Shown: positions 49,021 through 60,559, numbered from the stretch's first letter. The stretch is DNA of 64,000 bases from Xestospongia bergquistia (GCA_963965975.1 OZ014417.1:5251821-5315820); one strand, 5' to 3'. Numbers and translations: made by a program. Notes: a model not told the origin generated them from the sequence alone.

Positions 49021-50500
49021 AACCTACTACCTCAACCAATAGAAGATGCTATATCAAATGACAGCAATTATAATGACATATCTGAAGAGAATGTCGAGAG
49101 GCTTTCAAATTTGAGCTGGTACGTTTCTCTGTACGTTATATTACTTTTACAAAGCTATGATAGGTGTTCTGGAAACTGTGAGATAATGCCAACTGTCACA
49201 AAATGTTTGCTGCTATGAAAATTGAAGTAGTTGAAAAGAAAAGGAAGGAATAGCTCAATGTATAGTTCAGCATCCTGGACTTGATGGTGTTTGTTTGAAT
49301 GTATGGGTATTACAGACAGCTTTTTTATAACCTTGATGTTGTGTTTGAATGTTCATGTTTAGATGGGTATGAACTGGATATTTAAGACAGTGCCACTTGT
49401 TATGGTAGGTACCACAACATTCTTACAACCTGTACACTGCTGTTAATGGAATATAGATGTTAATGAATGTCTGGAAGACAATGGAGGATGTTCCTGTGAA
49501 TACAGTAGTGCAATTATGTTTACTCCAGGTGTTTATAACTGTAGCTGTAGTCAAGGTTATGAACTGGATGTAGGCAACTTAACTTACATTGGTAAGTTAA
49601 ATGTAGTGGAGTATAGTGTTAAATTCTCTAGACAGATGTTAATGAATTGTAGTGTGTAATGGTCAAGGATGGAACACTAATGAATCATTTACATGTGTCT
49701 ATAACAGTGGGTTTGAAATTTCCTCCAACAACATATGCTAACATTGGCAGTTATAAGTGTGGTTTATAGATTAATGAGTGGCACTGTAACGGAGATTGTT
49801 GGTGTGAAGTTGGTTTTCATACCTGTACATGTAGCAGTGGTTACGGTTTAGATAGAGATCAGCAAACATGCATTGGTATGTTAACAACATTCTCATTATA
49901 CCATCATATGTCAATATAGATATTGATGAATGTTCTGTGAATCTGTGAACAATAGAGGATGTCATTGTGAGCCACTGATTCCAACTGATGACTGTCAGTC
50001 ATTCTGTAATAACACTATGGGTTCCTTTACATGTCTTTGTAGTAATGGTTATTAGCTAAGGAATACTACATCTAACCAAATGTACAGGTAGGTAAACTTC
50101 ATACGTCATTTAGGATTGTTTAACGCTTATTTTGCTTAACAATAATTGTATTTCTTCTAGAGACAAATGAATGTCTCATTGATAACAGTGAATGTAAAAG
50201 TTATGATAGCCTTTCTGAGGGCAATAATTGCTTAGCTTGGTGTGTGATATTACCAACAGATGTTGTAGTGCAGCCTACATTTTAAACACTAAAAATACAA
50301 CTTATATTGGTAAGCAATAGTATCATTTATTTTAAATATTTCTGTGACAATACGTTTTGATGAATGCTTAGTAAGCAATGGTGGTGTTTGTGTGATTTGC
50401 AAGGCGACAACTGTACTGTATATCGTAATAACGCTGAGGGATTCTTCCATTGTGGTTATGGTCTTAATTATGTTTTAATTGGGAAATAAGACATGTGAAA
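49020..50500 (+). pseudogene. Decayed array of EGF-like (calcium-binding) exons
   Basis: At least six EGF-like modules appear in order, each in its own exon with introns of roughly 40-60 bp. The clearest starts DVNECLEDNGGCSCE at about 49455 and ends NCSCSQGYELDVG. Another starts INEWHCNGDCWC near 49770, and others start DIDEC (49919), TNEC (50165) and DEC (50358). The D-x-N/D-E-C start is the calcium-binding EGF signature. Several modules are broken: DVNEL followed by TAG (about 49635), a stop and frame change in the 49919 module, and frame changes in the last one. No start, signal peptide or anchor is visible. A possible leading exon (about 49030-49114, ending RLSNLSW before GTACGT) is unrecognised. 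It is probably a dead fragment of a secreted or receptor gene, though sequence errors cannot be excluded. Confidence 0.7.
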
Positions 50501-50949
50501 AAGTGAGAATACTGCACTTAATTTTTTAAATTTTTACGATGATGAGGTAATGATTTATTACTTAATTATCTAATTTTGTTACTAAATTATCTTTGTAAAA
50601 TAACGATGCCCTTTAAGCTAGCTCTGTTGGTTTGATTGTCTTCAGTACAGCTATCTTCGTTTCATAATAATAACACATTGGCATCAAGCATTATCTGAAT
50701 AATTTAGTCTTTTTCATAACATAACATTATAGCCATTATAATCATTATAACTGTTGGAGTGAAATGGAGTTGAAGACAACATGTAATCGCCAAGGCTTCC
50801 ATAATGGTTGTTAGTAATATTTATGCTGTGGATGAAGAGAAACCTTGACAAAACAAGAATTATATATTACTAATATTAGTGAGTTATTGACACTGGTTGC
50901 AGAAAAGCAAAAACAGATGCATAGATATTACCAATACTCTAGAAACTAC
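50501..50949. other. Gene-free stretch between EGF relic and LINE
   Basis: AT-rich sequence with many stops in all frames. Nothing recognisable is present. Confidence 0.5.
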
Positions 50950-53690
50950 TTTGATGTAAAATAAGGAATATAGCACTTTTATGTGAAAATGTATTTTTTT
51001 TATTAAAACACAAAAGACAGTCAATATCAAGGCTAATATAAAGAGCATCAATATTAGATTCGTAATGAGAATAAAATAAGAAGTAAAGGATTAATGATAA
51101 GTGATGATATTGACAGATGAATGAATAAATAAATATGAACAATATGTATGCTATATTCCTGATAATTGTAAAAAATAGATAAGAAATATTTTGCTTTAAC
51201 TGACTTACAGAGTTGAGATTTTTGAATTAGGAGGGAAGGGAATTCCACAGGGAGATAGCACCGAGAAGGAAGGAGTTGAGGGTAGCAGAAGATCTGGAGA
51301 AGGGCAGATCCAGATTTAATGGATGGTAAGAACGTAAATTATAAGAGGACTGATTTTGAAATGAAAAAGAGCCAGCAGGAATGTAGAGAATACTATAAAT
51401 AAACTTGTATAAAAGGACAAGCTTGGATGTTGTTCTGCAAGAGGATAGAGAAGGAAGATTAAAGAGTTGTAAAAGTAGAGGATAATCAGGTCCAGTTTTT
51501 ACTGCAGAGTTTTTAGTGCAAAGTGTTGAACTTTTTCCAATTTGTTGATGTTAGGAATGGAATATGGATCCCAAACAGAGGAGCTGTACATAAGGATGTG
51601 GAGGACTAATGTCAAATACAGTTTGATAAGAACAGAAGAAGAGTTATAATGAAATTGATGATAGATGTAGCCAAGCAGTTTCTTGACCTTGAAACAGATT
51701 TCATTGATGTGAGTAGACCAGGAGAGGTTAGAGTAACAACTAGGTACTTAAATGAAGAGACTAATTCAAGAGTTGATCCATCAAGGAGAAGAGAAGGAAG
51801 AGTAGTAAAGGATGTAGGAGACTTCCTAGAAATGATCATGTATTTAATTATTGAGTGATTAATCATTAGGTGTTTAGATTTGACCCAGGAAGAGAGAATA
51901 TTAACGTTAGATTGTGCAAGTGAAAATTCAAAGGATGATTTGAAGGGACACGATAGGAGGATGTCATCAGCATATAGGATGATGTTGAGCAGAAAGATAA
52001 CTGGAATATGTCATTCACATACAAAATGAAGAGAAGTGGTCTAAGAATGGAGCCTTGAGGAACGCTAGATAGGACAATAGACTTAGAAGAGGAACAGCTA
52101 TCAACAACAACCTGCTGAGATCGAATTGTGAGATAGCTTTGAAGCCAACCATAAGGTGATGAAGAATGTCAAGTGAAAAAAGTACATCAAGAAGGGGTTG
52201 ATGTGGAACTGAGTCAAATGATTTAGTTAGATCAACAAAGGTTGCACAGATAGAGTACCCTTTATCCATCTGAGTAAACCATAAGTTTGTAGAAGTAATC
52301 AGGGCAAACTCTGTGGAATGACCAGGTCTAAAACCAAATTGAGAATCAGATAAAAGATTATGAGTCTGACAGAAGTCCAGTAACCAGTTGAAAATATGTC
52401 TTTCTAGGACCTTGCTGATAAGTGGTAGTAGAGATATGGGATGATAACCTCTGGGAGAAGATGGAGCTGAAGAGTGCTTTGGTGTAGGGATAACATGAGA
52501 ATTTTTCCAGTTGTCATGAAAGATACCAGACTTAATCGACAGATTAAAGATAGAAGTAAGTGGTGATGAAATGGAATAGGCAGTTTCTCTCAGCATACGA
52601 GCTGAAATACCATCGGGACCTGTAGAAGTATTAAATGGAATCTGAAGAAGGAGCTTTGCAACTTTGACATTGGAGCATAAAAAATGAGAAGGACATTGTT
52701 CAGAGGAACCAGAGTCACCAGAAGCTGTGGAAAGGGGAGGAACAGATACATTGAAACAATTAACAAAAAATTGGTTAATCATATTAGCTTTGGTTAAAGG
52801 TGTGGTAGCTGAGGAGCCATTAAAGGACAAAGTGGGAATAGAGGAAGACTTCTTACTCAATTTTTTAAAGAGAGACCAGAAGTCCTTGGAAGATGAAAAA
52901 GAGGATAGCTTGTGGAAAAAGGTAGATTTCAAATGATGTTGGTAAGAGAATGTTTTGTTTCTACAAATGCGATATTGAGACATAAGAGATGATTTAGCTC
53001 TTTTGGCTTTAGTAAACAGAGCATTACATTTGCAAATTCAAGAAAGGAGGTAGTTGTTAGCCCAAGGTGGTGAATTTTTAATAGGCACTAATTTAGATGG
53101 TGCAATTCATTACTTCAATAGACTTCTTTAAAAATTGACCAAGAGTAATTGACGTCAGTGGAGGATAAGAGAGAGTCCTAAGGGAGAGAAGAGAGGATTA
53201 GATTAGCTGCTTTAAAGTCACCTTTACTACAAAGAAAAATACTATGAAGGTTCTTAGAGGATGGTTTGTATGTAATATTGCCTCAAAGGGACAATGAACA
53301 ATAACGAATTATGATCTGAAGAAGACAATGGAGGAAGAACAAACGAAGGACATGACATGTTTGAAGGAACAAAAATAAGATCAATAGTTGATGGCGTACC
53401 TGAGTAAGATTAATGGGTAGGTTCTTTGACAACTTGGGAAAGACCAATGGAATTGGTAGTTAAGGAGTTTGGTTAGAAGGGGAAAAGAACCCGAAATTTA
53501 TGTTAAAATCACCAGTAAGAAATTTTTTTTTATATGATCATGGTTTAGAGAGGTTAAGAAATCGATTAAGATGTCCAGGGATCCATTATCGCTTGGAAGC
53601 CAATACAAAGAGCCAAGTGTGAATGAATAATTGGAAATAGTGACAGAGAGAAGGTAATGTAAGATGCAATGTAAGTGTTCGTGCATGTCC
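50950..53690 (-). mobile_element. Broken non-LTR retrotransposon (LINE, CR1/Jockey-like)
   Basis: Reading on the minus strand from 53690 down. An apurinic endonuclease remnant contains GDFNIN (53497-53514) and further on TPSTIDLIFVPSNM and SSSDHNSL. The reverse transcriptase follows in a long open frame, 52983-52015. Its fingers motif is STGPDGISARML, with a FDSVPH segment and, after a frame change, VPQGSILRPLLF (about 52045-52085). The catalytic box LYADDIL is at about 51957-51990. A thumb-like stretch reads SSFKYLVVTLTSPG near 51740-51780. The tail includes LWNSLPSLL near 51240. Frame changes separate these pieces, so the copy cannot make a full protein. The ends are approximate. Confidence 0.85.
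52015..52983 (-). pseudogene. Reverse transcriptase open frame of the LINE
   Basis: The longest open frame of the element, 322 codons. It covers a pre-RT linker and the fingers and early palm of the reverse transcriptase, including STGPDGISARML and ICATFVDLTKSFDSVPH. In the last 50 or so codons the frame no longer matches the family; the expected continuation (QGSILRPLL and YADD) lies in other frames further on. The frame is therefore truncated by indels relative to a working polymerase. Confidence 0.85.
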
Positions 53691-54012
53691 TAGGACTCAG
53701 CGCAATCAATACTTGATACATTTCCAACTTCCAATTAAATTACACACAATCAGCATTATACACTATAATATCTTCATTTTGCACTTCATATTGCATGTAG
53801 TGTAAGACAGCTAATGATGAACTGGCTGACCCGAGGGATCCAACACAAAGGAGAATAGTGGATGAAATTTCAAAGATTTCTCGTTGACTTTTCAGCGATT
53901 TCAGAGAGATTTCTGATTTCAACAGTAAGATCAAGATTTCAGCCTTGTGTAGATTTTAGGGTGTGGTTTTGACATCTAAGGGGGTGGGACCAGGTGGGTC
54001 ATAGACTTAAAA
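53691..54012. promoter_or_regulatory. MEAF6 upstream region
   Basis: About 320 bp between the LINE and the MEAF6 start, with no reading frame. The MEAF6 promoter should be here; no specific box is evident. Confidence 0.35.
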
Positions 54013-54495
54013 ATGGCTGCCAACCAGCATCAACAGTTAGATACAAGAGCTGAATTAGCGGAACTGCTTAAGAGAAAAAGTGAATTGTCAGAGAGTTTGG
54101 CGAATTTAGAGAGACAAATTTATGCTTTTGAAGGCAGTTATCTCGAAGACACTCTAGCGTATGGCAACGTCATCAAAGGATGGGAAGGCTACCAAAACCA
54201 ATTACGTTCACAACAGAACAAGCCCGAGCGTAAGAGAAAGAAATTTTCTGACTCAGATAGACTTTTTTCACGTTCTTCTGTAACTTCACAAGCAGCCAAT
54301 AACCCTCGGTATGATGGAGAGGCATTTCATGAAGACTTATCAATACAGGACTCAATTGAAGATATGAGTGACACTCACTCACAAAGTTCTACTTTAAGTC
54401 AAGAACTTGATCGATATTCTCTCAAGACTTTCAAAGACTTTACTCACAAATTAGGTCCTCAAACTAAGAAGAGAAAACAAAAACATATGAAATAA
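54013..54495 (+). CDS. MEAF6: MYST/Esa1-associated factor 6, histone acetyltransferase subunit
   Basis: A small shared subunit of the NuA4/TIP60 and MOZ/MORF/HBO1 acetyltransferase complexes. It is a single exon of 160 codons plus stop; human MEAF6 has about 190 residues. Residues 11-50 form the conserved Eaf6 coiled-coil domain, with [20 protein letters not shown] followed by [14 protein letters not shown] and YGNVIKGW, almost as in vertebrates. A basic segment ([20 protein letters not shown], about residues 74-93) matches the family KFKEAERLFSKSSVTS-type block. The C-terminal half is acidic and Ser-rich and ends in a Lys/Arg cluster. The start codon sits in an AAAATGG context and aligns with the family. 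The absence of introns is notable beside the intron-dense genes upstream, but the frame is intact and shows no sign of decay. Confidence 0.95.
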   Translation: MAANQHQQLDTRAELAELLKRKSELSESLANLERQIYAFEGSYLEDTLAYGNVIKGWEGYQNQLRSQQNKPERKRKKFSDSDRLFSRSSVTSQAANNPRYDGEAFHEDLSIQDSIEDMSDTHSQSSTLSQELDRYSLKTFKDFTHKLGPQTKKRKQKHMK

Positions 54496-54683
54496 TTTGC
54501 CTTTCATTTATGAATATTAATTATTAACTTGTTACAAGTGGGTGGATGCACAGCCACACATGTCACAATTAAGTTAGCATATTATGACAGACTCGATTTT
54601 CTGTCATTGGCTGTAGGCTCCTAGTTAATAACAATTATTATTATGGCTGTTGCTGGAATAATTTGCAATTGTGTCAAACTAAG

Positions 54684-54689
54684 AATAAA
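54684..54689 (+). terminator. Likely polyadenylation signal of MEAF6
   Basis: AATAAA lies 188 bp after the MEAF6 stop. Confidence 0.5.
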
Positions 54690-54699
54690 TTCATGAACA

Positions 54700-55240
54700 A
54701 CTGCTGGTAAATTTATAGTAATAGCAAAACAAAATTTCTTTGACACTCAGGACCTACTATTACATCACCTCTTAGACTATATCATCCTGAACTACTGTGT
54801 TGTAGTGAATTTGGAGTACACTAATTAAGACTGTCTCTTGTAATATTATTGGTAAACAAATCATCGATGTTACGCTCTCTTCAGTAGTGTGAACTGGTGG
54901 CTGTGGCCAAAACGTGTAGTGCACTGCAAGACACATGTATTAAAGGTATCACATAATACATTACACTATCTATTTTTAGGTATTACAGATACTCCTGTCA
55001 TTATTAGGTAATGTACAATTGGTACTAAATATGTGAAGAGTGTGTGTTGTGTCAACACATAGCGATGACACATATGTTTGTTCTCAGAAAGGATGATGAG
55101 AAAATCATATCACACCACTTTAGGTATTACCTCAAACTTTATTCACAAACTACACTTGCATGTGTAACAACTGCATAGACTATTGGACCAACTAAGTGAT
55201 GTGGAAACAAAATAAAAATTAATGATGATTACTACTAGGG
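54700..55240. other. Gene-free stretch after MEAF6
   Basis: No reading frame, repeat or element was recognised in this AT-rich segment. Confidence 0.5.
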
Positions 55241-55244
55241 TTGC

Positions 55245-55840
55245 CATTTTTGCTTGCACTTTTAGTTTATTTATTAATGACCTTGTTCCCTATGTTAAGA
55301 ATCTAAATTTAGGAGTAAATATAGAAGAGAATATACATAGTTATGTGTATGCTTCTGTATGCTGATAATACTGCCCTTTTCGCCAAGAATGAAAATAGCT
55401 TACAAGAACTTATCAGTACTAGTAGAGTAACTACTTGGTGTGAAAAGAACTGTTTAGCTATTGAACATTGATAAAAATAAATTACTGCATATTAGACAAT
55501 GAAAAGTAGGGTCATCTTTCCCTTTACATGTAACAGCATCTTCATATAGACTATTGTAATAAATGTAAATTCTAAGATATCTTTTAATGAATATTTCGAT
55601 AATAAGCAAACTTTAGAATATACCATATGATCAGTCCTTACAGGAGTTTGTACACTTTCTTTGTTATATATATAAATCACTAGTGGCTCTCTTTTTAGAC
55701 TATGTTGCTTGTACATGAGTTTGTCAAGAGCACTCTCGATTAACAATTGTTCAAAACAATGTGCTGCACTTCTTAGGCCACAATAAGACCATGACCTTAT
55801 TAGCTTTAACAAGTAAAATGATGTAGCTCCCAACACATGA
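55245..55840 (+). mobile_element. LINE reverse transcriptase fragment, plus strand
   Basis: The frame reads LFINDLVPYVKNLNLGVN, then with a one-base shift LLYADNTALFAKNENSLQEL (about 55350-55410), then TTWCEKNCLAI. This is the reverse transcriptase palm with its catalytic YAD box and the usual following segment. A later stretch (about 55660-55830) reading YKSLVALFLDYV fits the downstream thumb/connection region. There is no endonuclease and no long open frame. The element is different from the LINE at 50950-53690. Confidence 0.65.
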
Positions 55841-56199
55841 TTATTTTTCTTGAACTTTTAGAAAACAGTGCACGTAACCCCATCCTTCAGAGTATTTTCG
55901 AACAGTCTACTGATTTTGGTATTTAGGTAAACATATTTGGTCATAGCATTGCTTGAAGTTAATGTGTAGAAATATAGAAGTTATACTAACAATGTGAGCT
56001 CATTTAATGTTCTTTGAATAGGGATGTTATATTAGCTATAAACTGGATTTCAGCATTGCCCTATGTATACAAAAGCAAAATTAATAGACAAAAACAAAGT
56101 ATTATAGATTGTGGTTAAATACACAAAACTAGAGAATACGCAATAGTAATAAATTATGTTAATTAAGCAACCTAATTATATTTAACTACCAGTATTTAC

Positions 56200-57010
56200 A
56201 AGTAATAATGAATAATAAATAATGTAAAATAAGATAAATATTATACATGTGGAACAAGGTATAATTATATTCCTACATGTAAGGCAATATATAATTTTTC
56301 ACATAAAAGAAAAAAATTGAGATGACAATTTGAACAATTATAACTCTGGGCATATGCAAGATTAGCAAAAGAATTCCATAAACCAGATCGTTGATAGTAC
56401 AAACTAGTTTTAGCTAGAGTGGTTTTACAAAAGGAATAAAAATTTTTAGGTCATTACAAACTGAGTGGCTAGTATTGATTTTTCAGACCACAAAAGTGTC
56501 ATGTAAATTATGGAGGGGATAATTTATTCAAATTTTTAAAAACATAAATGGCTGAATGAAATTGTTGATTTTTCTAACATAACCGTTTAAGTTGGTTATA
56601 ATTCCTTAATCTATAAGTGCCTTTGTCTGGTGCAATTAACATGAGTGTGGATTTAGTTGAACTTAGTTTTAATTTTAACTGACATCCAAAAGCATAGAAT
56701 TTAGGTCATGTTGTAACATAAATTCTAATCTAGATAAAGAGTGTGAACTACACTAAATGGTGGTATCATCTGCAAAAGAATAGATCTTCAAATTTGTTGT
56801 TACTGAAGACAAATTATTAAGATAAAGAGAAACTAGTAAAGCACCTAAAATTGAACATTGAGTGATTGTGCTGCCAATCAGAATAGTTATATAGTAAAAG
56901 AACACACGGGTACAATTATGTAAGTAATCTATTAACATCTAAACTGTATCCATTATATTTAAAGATGACTGGCAGTTGCAACTACATAAACCTTTAGATC
57001 TATCCTCTAA
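56200..57010 (-). mobile_element. LINE reverse transcriptase fragment, minus strand
   Basis: The open frame 56938-56753 reads TQCSILGALLVSLYLNNLSS and then KIYSFADDTTI. This is the palm motif pair (QGSILGPLLF-like and F/YADD-like) of a LINE reverse transcriptase. Lower coordinates (56750-56340) give only broken similarity to the region after the palm (for example a CNDLK.FIPFVK-type stretch). It is truncated at both ends and full of stops. Confidence 0.6.
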
Positions 57011-57500
57011 ATCAGGAGGTAAATTAGTATTATATAAACAATTAGCGACCAAGAGATAATGGATTATGGTGTCCATACCTGTGGTTGTTTGCCACTGACT
57101 CTAGAGACAGGATGACTCCAAGTGCTGAAAGTACCTATGAGGGATAGATTGTACACTCTTTGTGAGGCAAAATTAATAGAAATGTACCTCACTTTATTTT
57201 TTGTTAAGGTACCATAATAATGAGTCGAACTTTTTGTCTCGATTATTTCTCACTTTCTGTCCTTTTATTCTCTGTATAAACTATCTATCATTCAAACAAA
57301 TTTAGTCATACCTTCTTAATTCTTAATATACCTCAATCATGTGTTTATAATTAGATCAAGAACACTTTATAGTTGTTATAGTTTACATTTAAGTTCCAAT
57401 GTTTAAGGTTTAGGGTCTAGGGTATAGCATTACATTCTCATTAAAGTAAAATGTTCTATAACCAGCACTCTAGAGACACTACCTGAATAAAGTGTGATTT
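57011..57500. other. Gene-free stretch
   Basis: No coding or repeat structure was recognised. Confidence 0.45.
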
Positions 57501-57519
57501 CTTGAATCAATAATCAATT

Positions 57520-57770
57520 GACTAAATTATTCTTGGTCTATAATCATGAATATGTGAATGTCTAGTTAGATTACCAGAGGTAGTTATTTAAAAGCATTTC
57601 CCACACTCCATTCTCAAGTACATGAAAATGCTTAGCTGCATCACCAGAGGTAGTAAGTAACCTTTCCTACAATCCCTATAAATATATATTATATATATAG
57701 GATCTCTCCAGTATGAATGTGAGGATGTTAAGCTATTCAGACCTTCTATAGTTTTGATATCTGTATAGTT
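57520..57770 (-). pseudogene. Decayed C2H2 zinc-finger fragment
   Basis: On the minus strand, pieces of tandem C2H2 fingers appear in shifting frames. HIHTGE (a linker) lies near 57710, CRKGY followed by TTSGDAAKHFHV near 57620-57670, and ECGKCF followed by ITTSGNLTRHSHIH near 57545-57610. The CGKxF, SGNLxxHxxxH and HTGE words define the family. One-base shifts and an (AT)n insertion break the frame, so it is a relic. Parent gene unknown. Confidence 0.5.
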
Positions 57771-57941
57771 GTAATTCTGATTTTGGGGAACAGTGGCTGT
57801 TGAGATGATCAGTAAATACAGTTGAGTTAGTATATTTTTTTTATAGCCACATACAAGGCAATACACCTTAACAGTAGATACTATTTTTTTAAAGGACATT
57901 ATCTGTTTCATAATTAGATAATATCAACAAACAACACTTGG

Positions 57942-57962
57942 GGTAGAGGACCATCCTCTACC
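57942..57962. repeat. Small perfect hairpin
   Basis: GGTAGAGGA and TCCTCTACC pair perfectly around CCA. Confidence 0.7.
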
Positions 57963-58869
57963 ATTGTCTACAACCATGCTCAACAAAGCAGTAAGCTATT
58001 AACACCTTTAAGTTAATATTTAATAGTCTATTTTCTAGCACCTCATGCTGTCCACAATCTTTATGTGACCATTCTTGCTTCTTCTGGTACAAACATTACC
58101 TAGAATCATCCCTTCAAGTTGAACGGTATCATTACCAATTTACTGAGTTAAACTGGAGATCCTCTCATCTGATATGAATCTATTACATGAGTGGACTTCA
58201 GAGCCTGATACCAACTTGTACTTAATAGTGCAGAAACATGGTATGTCACCTGATTAGATATGCTTAATATGGACAATAAATTTAATACTTTCAGAGCCCT
58301 TTGTTCCATATCAAGTAGATATTGAAGATACTACTATTGTTGGTAAAGGTGCTGTCACACTATTCAAGTTTTTCACAGAAGAAGGAAATTGATTTTGGTA
58401 ATAGATAGTTTAATATGTTTTCTTTTAATATGACATTTTTTATGTAGTGTTTGAGAGTAGTTTGTTTGAACTTCAAATTATTGGGTTATATAACTGTAAA
58501 GAACATTGGTAAGATCTGTATTTTGAGTTATATATTGTGAGGAACTCTAGTTTCTTTTACAGGTTGATGATGTCAATAAGAAGACTGCTGATATTTCAGT
58601 GAAGCTGTCTGAAGTTACAAGTCAATATTGCGAATGTGAAGTGCAACCCCTCCTGCTTTGACTTACAATTTGTTTGTGATAATAGAGCTGATGATAGAGC
58701 CACTATTCAAGGCTTATTGTTCAGTTGATAGTAATCAGTTGGTGACTTATTTGGGACAATATTAATGGAAAAGCATTGGAGAGAGAATGGACAAACTATT
58801 GTTGTTTAAGGTTTAAAGCTTCACATTGGCCCAAACTATAATGTTTGTTTAGTAAACTTTGGTGATGTA

Positions 58870-60163
58870 TAGTGTTGTTTTAGTTAACTATAAATAAAAC
58901 TAAAACTCTTTTAGTTTAGCCTATTTGACATTTAGTTAACTAACTATAACTAACTAAATCTTTTTCATCTGACAATTAACTAACTAAATTTTAAAACTAA
59001 CTATAAGTTTCTGGACACCAAGAAAACTAACTAAATTAATGCAATAACTAGCTAACTATAGTATAGTTAATATTGAACTAAAACAACAGATACCTGTACT
59101 CAATAAACTGTCAGAACTGCACAAAGATAAACTAAGGTATGAGATGATAACTTGTAAGTGATAAGTTAACTGATAACTAAAGATGGCACTGTTCAATGCA
59201 ACCATATATAGGGCAGCAACAGTGATCTGTAAGACCACATGTATACCTTTCACCTTGGGTGTATAATAGGGTAGAAGAGGAAGACAATAATGATAGTGCT
59301 GTTACTGCTATGCAAGTGAGCAGTAAGACCACATGTATATCTTTCACCTTGGGTATATAATAGAGTAGAAGAGAAAGACATTACAGCTGATAATGATGGT
59401 GCTATTACTGCTATACAAGTGAGCGGTAAGACCACATGTATGCCTTTCACCTTGGGTGTATAATAGGGTAGAAGAGAAAACAATAATGATAGTACTATTA
59501 CTGCTATACAAGTGAGCAGTAAGACCACATGTATGCCTTTCCCTTGGGTGTATAATAGGGTAGATCGAAGAGAAAGACAATAATGATAGTGCTATTACTG
59601 CTATACAAGTGAGCAGTAGGACCACATGTATGCCTTTCCCCTTTAGTGCATAATAGGGTAGAAGAGAAAGACAATAATGATAGTGTTATTACTACTATAC
59701 ACGTGAGCAGTAAGACCACATGTATGCCTTTCACCTTTGGTGTATAATAGGGTAGAAGAGAAAGACAATAATGATAGTGTTATTTCTGCTATAAAAGAGT
59801 ATTTTTACACTAGATGACAACTACCCAATTAGATTTTTGGGTAGAAAATGAAAAGTTATGTGCAACTTTAGCACATATGACTCAGGATATTCTCATTATA
59901 CCTGCCTCATCAACAAGATTTTTTTCCAAAGTTGGGCATGCATCAAGTGTTGTTAGAACCAATTGGCAGGTACAAACTTAGAGAATGAAAGACTTCTTAA
60001 GAGAAACAAACAATACCTTTAGTCTAATAATACATGTATTAAATTTAACTATAAGTAACTAAAGTTATTCTTAAAGCAGAGAAACAAGCTAAAATTAATC
60101 CTCATACAGAAAAACTAACTATAACTAACTAAAATTATAAAAAGCTAAACTAAAACAACACTA
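58870..60163 (+). mobile_element. Non-autonomous hAT transposon with 8-bp target duplication
   Basis: The ends are perfect 16-bp inverted repeats, TAGTGTTGTTTTAGTT, at 58870-58885 and 60148-60163. The 8-mer GTGATGTA flanks both sides (58862-58869 and 60164-60171), the classic hAT duplication length. Near both ends the word AACTAACTA is reiterated, like hAT subterminal transposase-binding repeats. At about 59832-59990 the plus strand reads FWVENEKLCATLAHMTQDIL and IIPASSTRFFSKVGHASS, the transposase C-terminal dimerisation region (the usual S-E-R before F-S is altered). The remainder of the transposase is absent, and 59200-59795 is taken up by a minisatellite. Total length is 1294 bp. Confidence 0.9.
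59200..59795. repeat. 94-bp minisatellite inside the hAT element, six copies
   Basis: The word GTAAGACCACATGTAT (one copy GTAGGACC) recurs at 59229, 59323, 59426, 59519, 59617 and 59710, with spacings of 94, 103, 93, 98 and 93 bp. Each unit also contains CCTTTCACCTTGGGTGTATA and AATAATGATAGTG-like words. Several minus-strand open frames here (59056-59734) merely translate the repeat. Confidence 0.9.
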
Positions 60164-60559
60164 GTGATGTAACAAGTTGTGATATTCAAACAATAACTTT
60201 ACCTGTAGGTATTACCAATATTCTACTTATACCTGCTGAAGTAGGTGCTGCCACTTCAGCTGTTGTTGTATTTGTAATTATTGCTTTGTTCATTGCTATG
60301 TTTTCAGTATATGTTGTAAAATACATAGGAAAATCTGAGTAAGTCGTAATGCTAATTATTTATTTTACTTCACTCATATTATTATCTTTAGGATTAATGA
60401 GTACGGTCATATTGTTTCAAGTCATACAGGAAGTCATTTAAGTGTTATAATCTGACTGCAATCAATACCAAAGAATGTGAAGAGTTTGAGGCTATGAACA
60501 ATTATGATGAGAGTACAGAGTTTTCATTTGAACGCAAATTACCTATGAATGACACATAG

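Larger units (their letters stand above)
57960..60559 (+). pseudogene. 3' part of a single-pass membrane protein gene, broken by a hAT insertion
   Basis: Extracellular pieces come first: EPFVPYQVDIED near 58294 and VDDVNKKTADISVKLSEV near 58562. They look like strands of fibronectin type III or a similar beta-sandwich domain, but stops break them (for example TGA near 58659). A frame from about 58813 (HIGPNYNVCLVNFGDV) stops at the hAT at 58870. It resumes after it as TSCDIQTITLP and runs into a transmembrane helix (ATSAVVVFVIIALFIAMFSV, about 60253-60315), ending KYIGKSE before GTAAGT at 60339. A last exon gives a Tyr/Glu-rich cytoplasmic tail ending ERKLPMNDT with stop 60557-60559. The first part of that tail exon needs a different acceptor or a frame change. 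The family is not identified beyond a receptor-like layout. Confidence 0.55.

Noticed and set aside
51649-51858. 69-codon plus-strand open frame
   Set aside because: It is antisense to the LINE thumb region.
52727-52936. 69-codon plus-strand open frame rich in charged residues
   Set aside because: It is antisense to the LINE reverse transcriptase frame.
54173-54382. Minus-strand open frame
   Set aside because: It is antisense to MEAF6.
59056-59734. Four minus-strand frames with repeated CGLTAHLYSSNSTIII-like sequence, resembling a repeat protein
   Set aside because: They translate the 94-bp minisatellite inside the hAT element; frames overlap and have no independent coding support.
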